From positions 62,001-126,000 of the forward strand of contig NZ_JYKS01000011.1 of NCBI RefSeq assembly GCF_000935045.1: 64,000 nucleotides of DNA. Direction: 5' to 3'. The DNA is from Pseudomonas sp. 10-1B. GTDB lineage: Bacteria; Pseudomonadota; Gammaproteobacteria; Pseudomonadales; Pseudomonadaceae. The notes under the pieces are model-generated. The model ran no database searches. It had not been told where the DNA came from and saw only the letters and a program-made list of their open reading frames with translations. Made by a program: the position numbers and the translations under genes. Below are positions 62,680 through 64,000 of this stretch, in pieces (within the stretch, counting starts at the first letter, position 1; each line of letters starts with the position of its first letter).

Positions 62680-62838
62680 TCAGAGAGATTGGCCATCGTC
62701 TTCGATGTCTTCCTCAGCTTCTGCGGCATCCGTGGCATCAGCGTCATTCAAAGGTGGTGAGGTAGGTTTTTCCGGATCGTTGATGAAAGGCACACCACTC
62801 GGCCCGTGCTCCTCATGACCTTCAGTTTTTGGTTGCAT
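62680..62838 (-). CDS. Small acidic protein
   Basis: 52 aa (MQPKTEGHEEHGPSGVP start), strongly acidic C-terminus (DAAEAEEDIEDDG). ATG 62838 has GGAGG seven bases upstream; longer in-frame starts overlap the next gene. Not recognised. Confidence 0.6.
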   Translation of the reverse strand: MQPKTEGHEEHGPSGVPFINDPEKPTSPPLNDADATDAAEAEEDIEDDGQSL

Positions 62839-62875
62839 CGCGAAGCCTCCAGTGAATTGGGTCAGCTGTAAGCCG

Positions 62876-63169
62876 CTAACCGCCCACACCCTTCTCCGAA
62901 AATTTTTCGACAGCGATAGGCGGCGCAATGAACTCCGGACCATCGCCTGCCAATCGCCACTTCACATTCGCGATCCCGTAGCGCTCGGCCATGGGCCGGC
63001 TGACCATCTTGATGTTCTGCTGACAAAATCTGGGAATGATGCTAACCCCTGCGTCGCAGCTAGCCCAATGCCAGGCAACGGCGTTGTCCATTTTTTCCAA
63101 ACGGATGATGAATGTTCGGCGTTCGCCATGGAGCGTGTAGTCGATAACGTACAGTTGCTGTCCAGCCAC
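62876..63169 (-). CDS. DUF6555-like small protein
   Basis: 97 aa: LYVIDYTLHGERRTFIIRLE, DNAVAWHWASCDAGV, SRPMAERYGI. I believe this is the Pseudomonas DUF6555 family, from memory. Cytosolic, no known role. GAGAG-type ribosome site upstream. Confidence 0.65.
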   Translation of the reverse strand: MAGQQLYVIDYTLHGERRTFIIRLEKMDNAVAWHWASCDAGVSIIPRFCQQNIKMVSRPMAERYGIANVKWRLAGDGPEFIAPPIAVEKFSEKGVGG

Positions 63170-63344
63170 GTGAGTCTCTCCCTTTCACTCATGCGTCTGT
63201 GAGGGGAGATGGACGAGAAAAATTCAATTGGAAAGCCAGGCGGCGACATAGGACGTGGAACGGCAACTCAAAACATCGTCTTTGAACTTCGAGCTTGATA
63301 GGTGGCCTCCTCTTTCAGGCCCATCGGAAAACTGAGATTCAACA

Positions 63345-63884
63345 ATGAATGCACAACTGAGCGGCAAGCGCGTGGCCTTCCTGGTCACCGATGGTTTTGA
63401 ACAGATCGAACTGACCGGTCCGCGTGAAGCCTTGGAAAAAAACGGCGCCGTGGTCGACATCCTGAGTGGCAAGGAAGGGAGTGTACGCGGCTGGAACCAT
63501 GACAAGCCCGCCGACGAATTTGCCGTGGATGCGACGTTCGACAGTGCCCACCTGGATCTCTATGACGCCATTGTGCTGCCGGGCGGCGTGCAGAATTCCG
63601 ACACCATCCGGCTGATACCCGGCGCTCAGAAGCTGGTGAAAAGCCACAACTCGGCAAGCAAGCCATTGGCGGTCATCTGCCACGGCGCCTGGCTGCTGGT
63701 GTCGACCGGGCTGGCCCAGGGCAAGCGGATGACCAGCTTCAAGACGTTGCAGGACGATATTCGCAACGCAGGCGGTAACTGGGTTGATGAAGAGGTGGTG
63801 GTGGACGGCAACCTGATCACCAGCCGCAAACCGGACGATATTCCGGCCTTCAATGGGCAGTTGATCAAGGCGCTGGCTGCCTGA
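63345..63884 (+). CDS. DJ-1/PfpI family (class I glutamine amidotransferase-like) protein
   Basis: 179 aa. The nucleophile elbow is VICHGAW (Cys-His) and the conserved Glu is in DGFEQIEL. Such proteins act as glyoxalases, deglycases or chaperones under stress; the exact activity is not clear from sequence. The start is ATG 63345. Confidence 0.9.
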   Translation: MNAQLSGKRVAFLVTDGFEQIELTGPREALEKNGAVVDILSGKEGSVRGWNHDKPADEFAVDATFDSAHLDLYDAIVLPGGVQNSDTIRLIPGAQKLVKSHNSASKPLAVICHGAWLLVSTGLAQGKRMTSFKTLQDDIRNAGGNWVDEEVVVDGNLITSRKPDDIPAFNGQLIKALAA

Positions 63885-63901
63885 CCCTTTTCTCTACACA
63901 T

Positions 63902-63922
63902 CGGCCCCCTTTCCAGGGGCCG
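63902..63922. terminator. Hairpin between converging genes
   Basis: CGGCCCC / GGGGCCG 7-bp stem with a 7-nt loop. T-tracts are weak on both sides, so it is only a possible bidirectional terminator. Confidence 0.4.
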
Positions 63923-63945
63923 TACTATCGACGGGTGATGCGTTA

Positions 63946-64000
63946 TCACGCCAATTGGATGTACACCGAATAGCTACCCAGCAGCAGCCAGAACACCAGA
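63946..64000 (-). CDS. Membrane protein, C-terminal end only (continues beyond window)
   Basis: On the minus strand the last 17 codons read LVFWLLLGSYSVYIQLA and a TGA at 63946-63948. The hydrophobic end suggests a membrane protein; identity cannot be judged. Confidence 0.5.
   Translation of the reverse strand, partial: LVFWLLLGSYSVYIQLA

Overview
The window is a high-GC Pseudomonas chromosome segment, most likely Pseudomonas putida group. The grounds are a complete ureDABC-EJFG urease operon, a mexS/mexT pair whose MexT is essentially the textbook protein, putida-type REP palindromes between genes, cioAB, a FAN1-type nuclease and many small Pseudomonas stress proteins. No rRNA, tRNA or CRISPR array was seen.

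Layout. 0-4.3 kb: end of an outer-membrane barrel gene, an LTA-synthase-like alkaline-phosphatase-fold membrane enzyme and a DUF899 protein. 4.5-10.1 kb: urease operon on the minus strand, ending upstream at a near-consensus sigma-54 promoter. 10.3-11.3 kb: an array of eight REP-pair units, each exactly 120 bp. 11.3-20.6 kb: tyrosine recombinase, NnrS, a coupled Fe-S helicase/FAN1 nuclease pair, and a MocR-like regulator that has lost its PLP lysine, coupled to an unrecognised protein. 21.4-23.5 kb: mexS and mexT, divergent.

23.5-46.8 kb is accessory DNA. The 3' end of mexT, encoding the terminal QMFFGDPDSL, is repeated in diverged form at about 36.0, 44.6 and 46.8 kb. Each copy is flanked by short G-rich repeats resembling integrase arm sites, direct on the left side of a junction and inverted on the right. 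I read this as three cassettes inserted in tandem at the mexT 3' end, none with an integrase. Cassette 1 (about 12.5 kb) carries a DUF6119/TIGR04141 protein, a group II intron, a decayed IS66 element, a 1445-aa Upf1-like helicase with a C-terminal nuclease domain, and a PrlF-YhaV toxin-antitoxin pair. Cassette 2 (about 8.5 kb) carries a truncated kup gene and a compact phosphosignalling module: Ser/Thr kinase, FHA protein, PP2C phosphatase, FHA pseudo-protease, FHA protease, SH3 lipoprotein and a small secreted protein. It ends with a LysR fragment. Cassette 3 (about 2.2 kb) carries one Fic protein. The helicase/DUF6119 pair and the kinase-protease module are the best candidates for undescribed systems.

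46.9-48.4 kb is a graveyard of fragments (IS5 transposase, DUF72, cyoD). 48.5-64 kb holds stress and respiration genes: MscS, CioAB, a formaldehyde-dehydrogenase-like enzyme, an SDR with an added N-terminal domain, exonuclease III, a Nudix hydrolase next to a chemoreceptor-PAS fragment, an M42 peptidase, a KGG stress protein, a cation/proton antiporter, a receiver-only regulator, a HhH protein, several small proteins and a DJ-1/PfpI protein. A 190-bp REP-containing MITE with a 13-bp target duplication lies at 56.7 kb.
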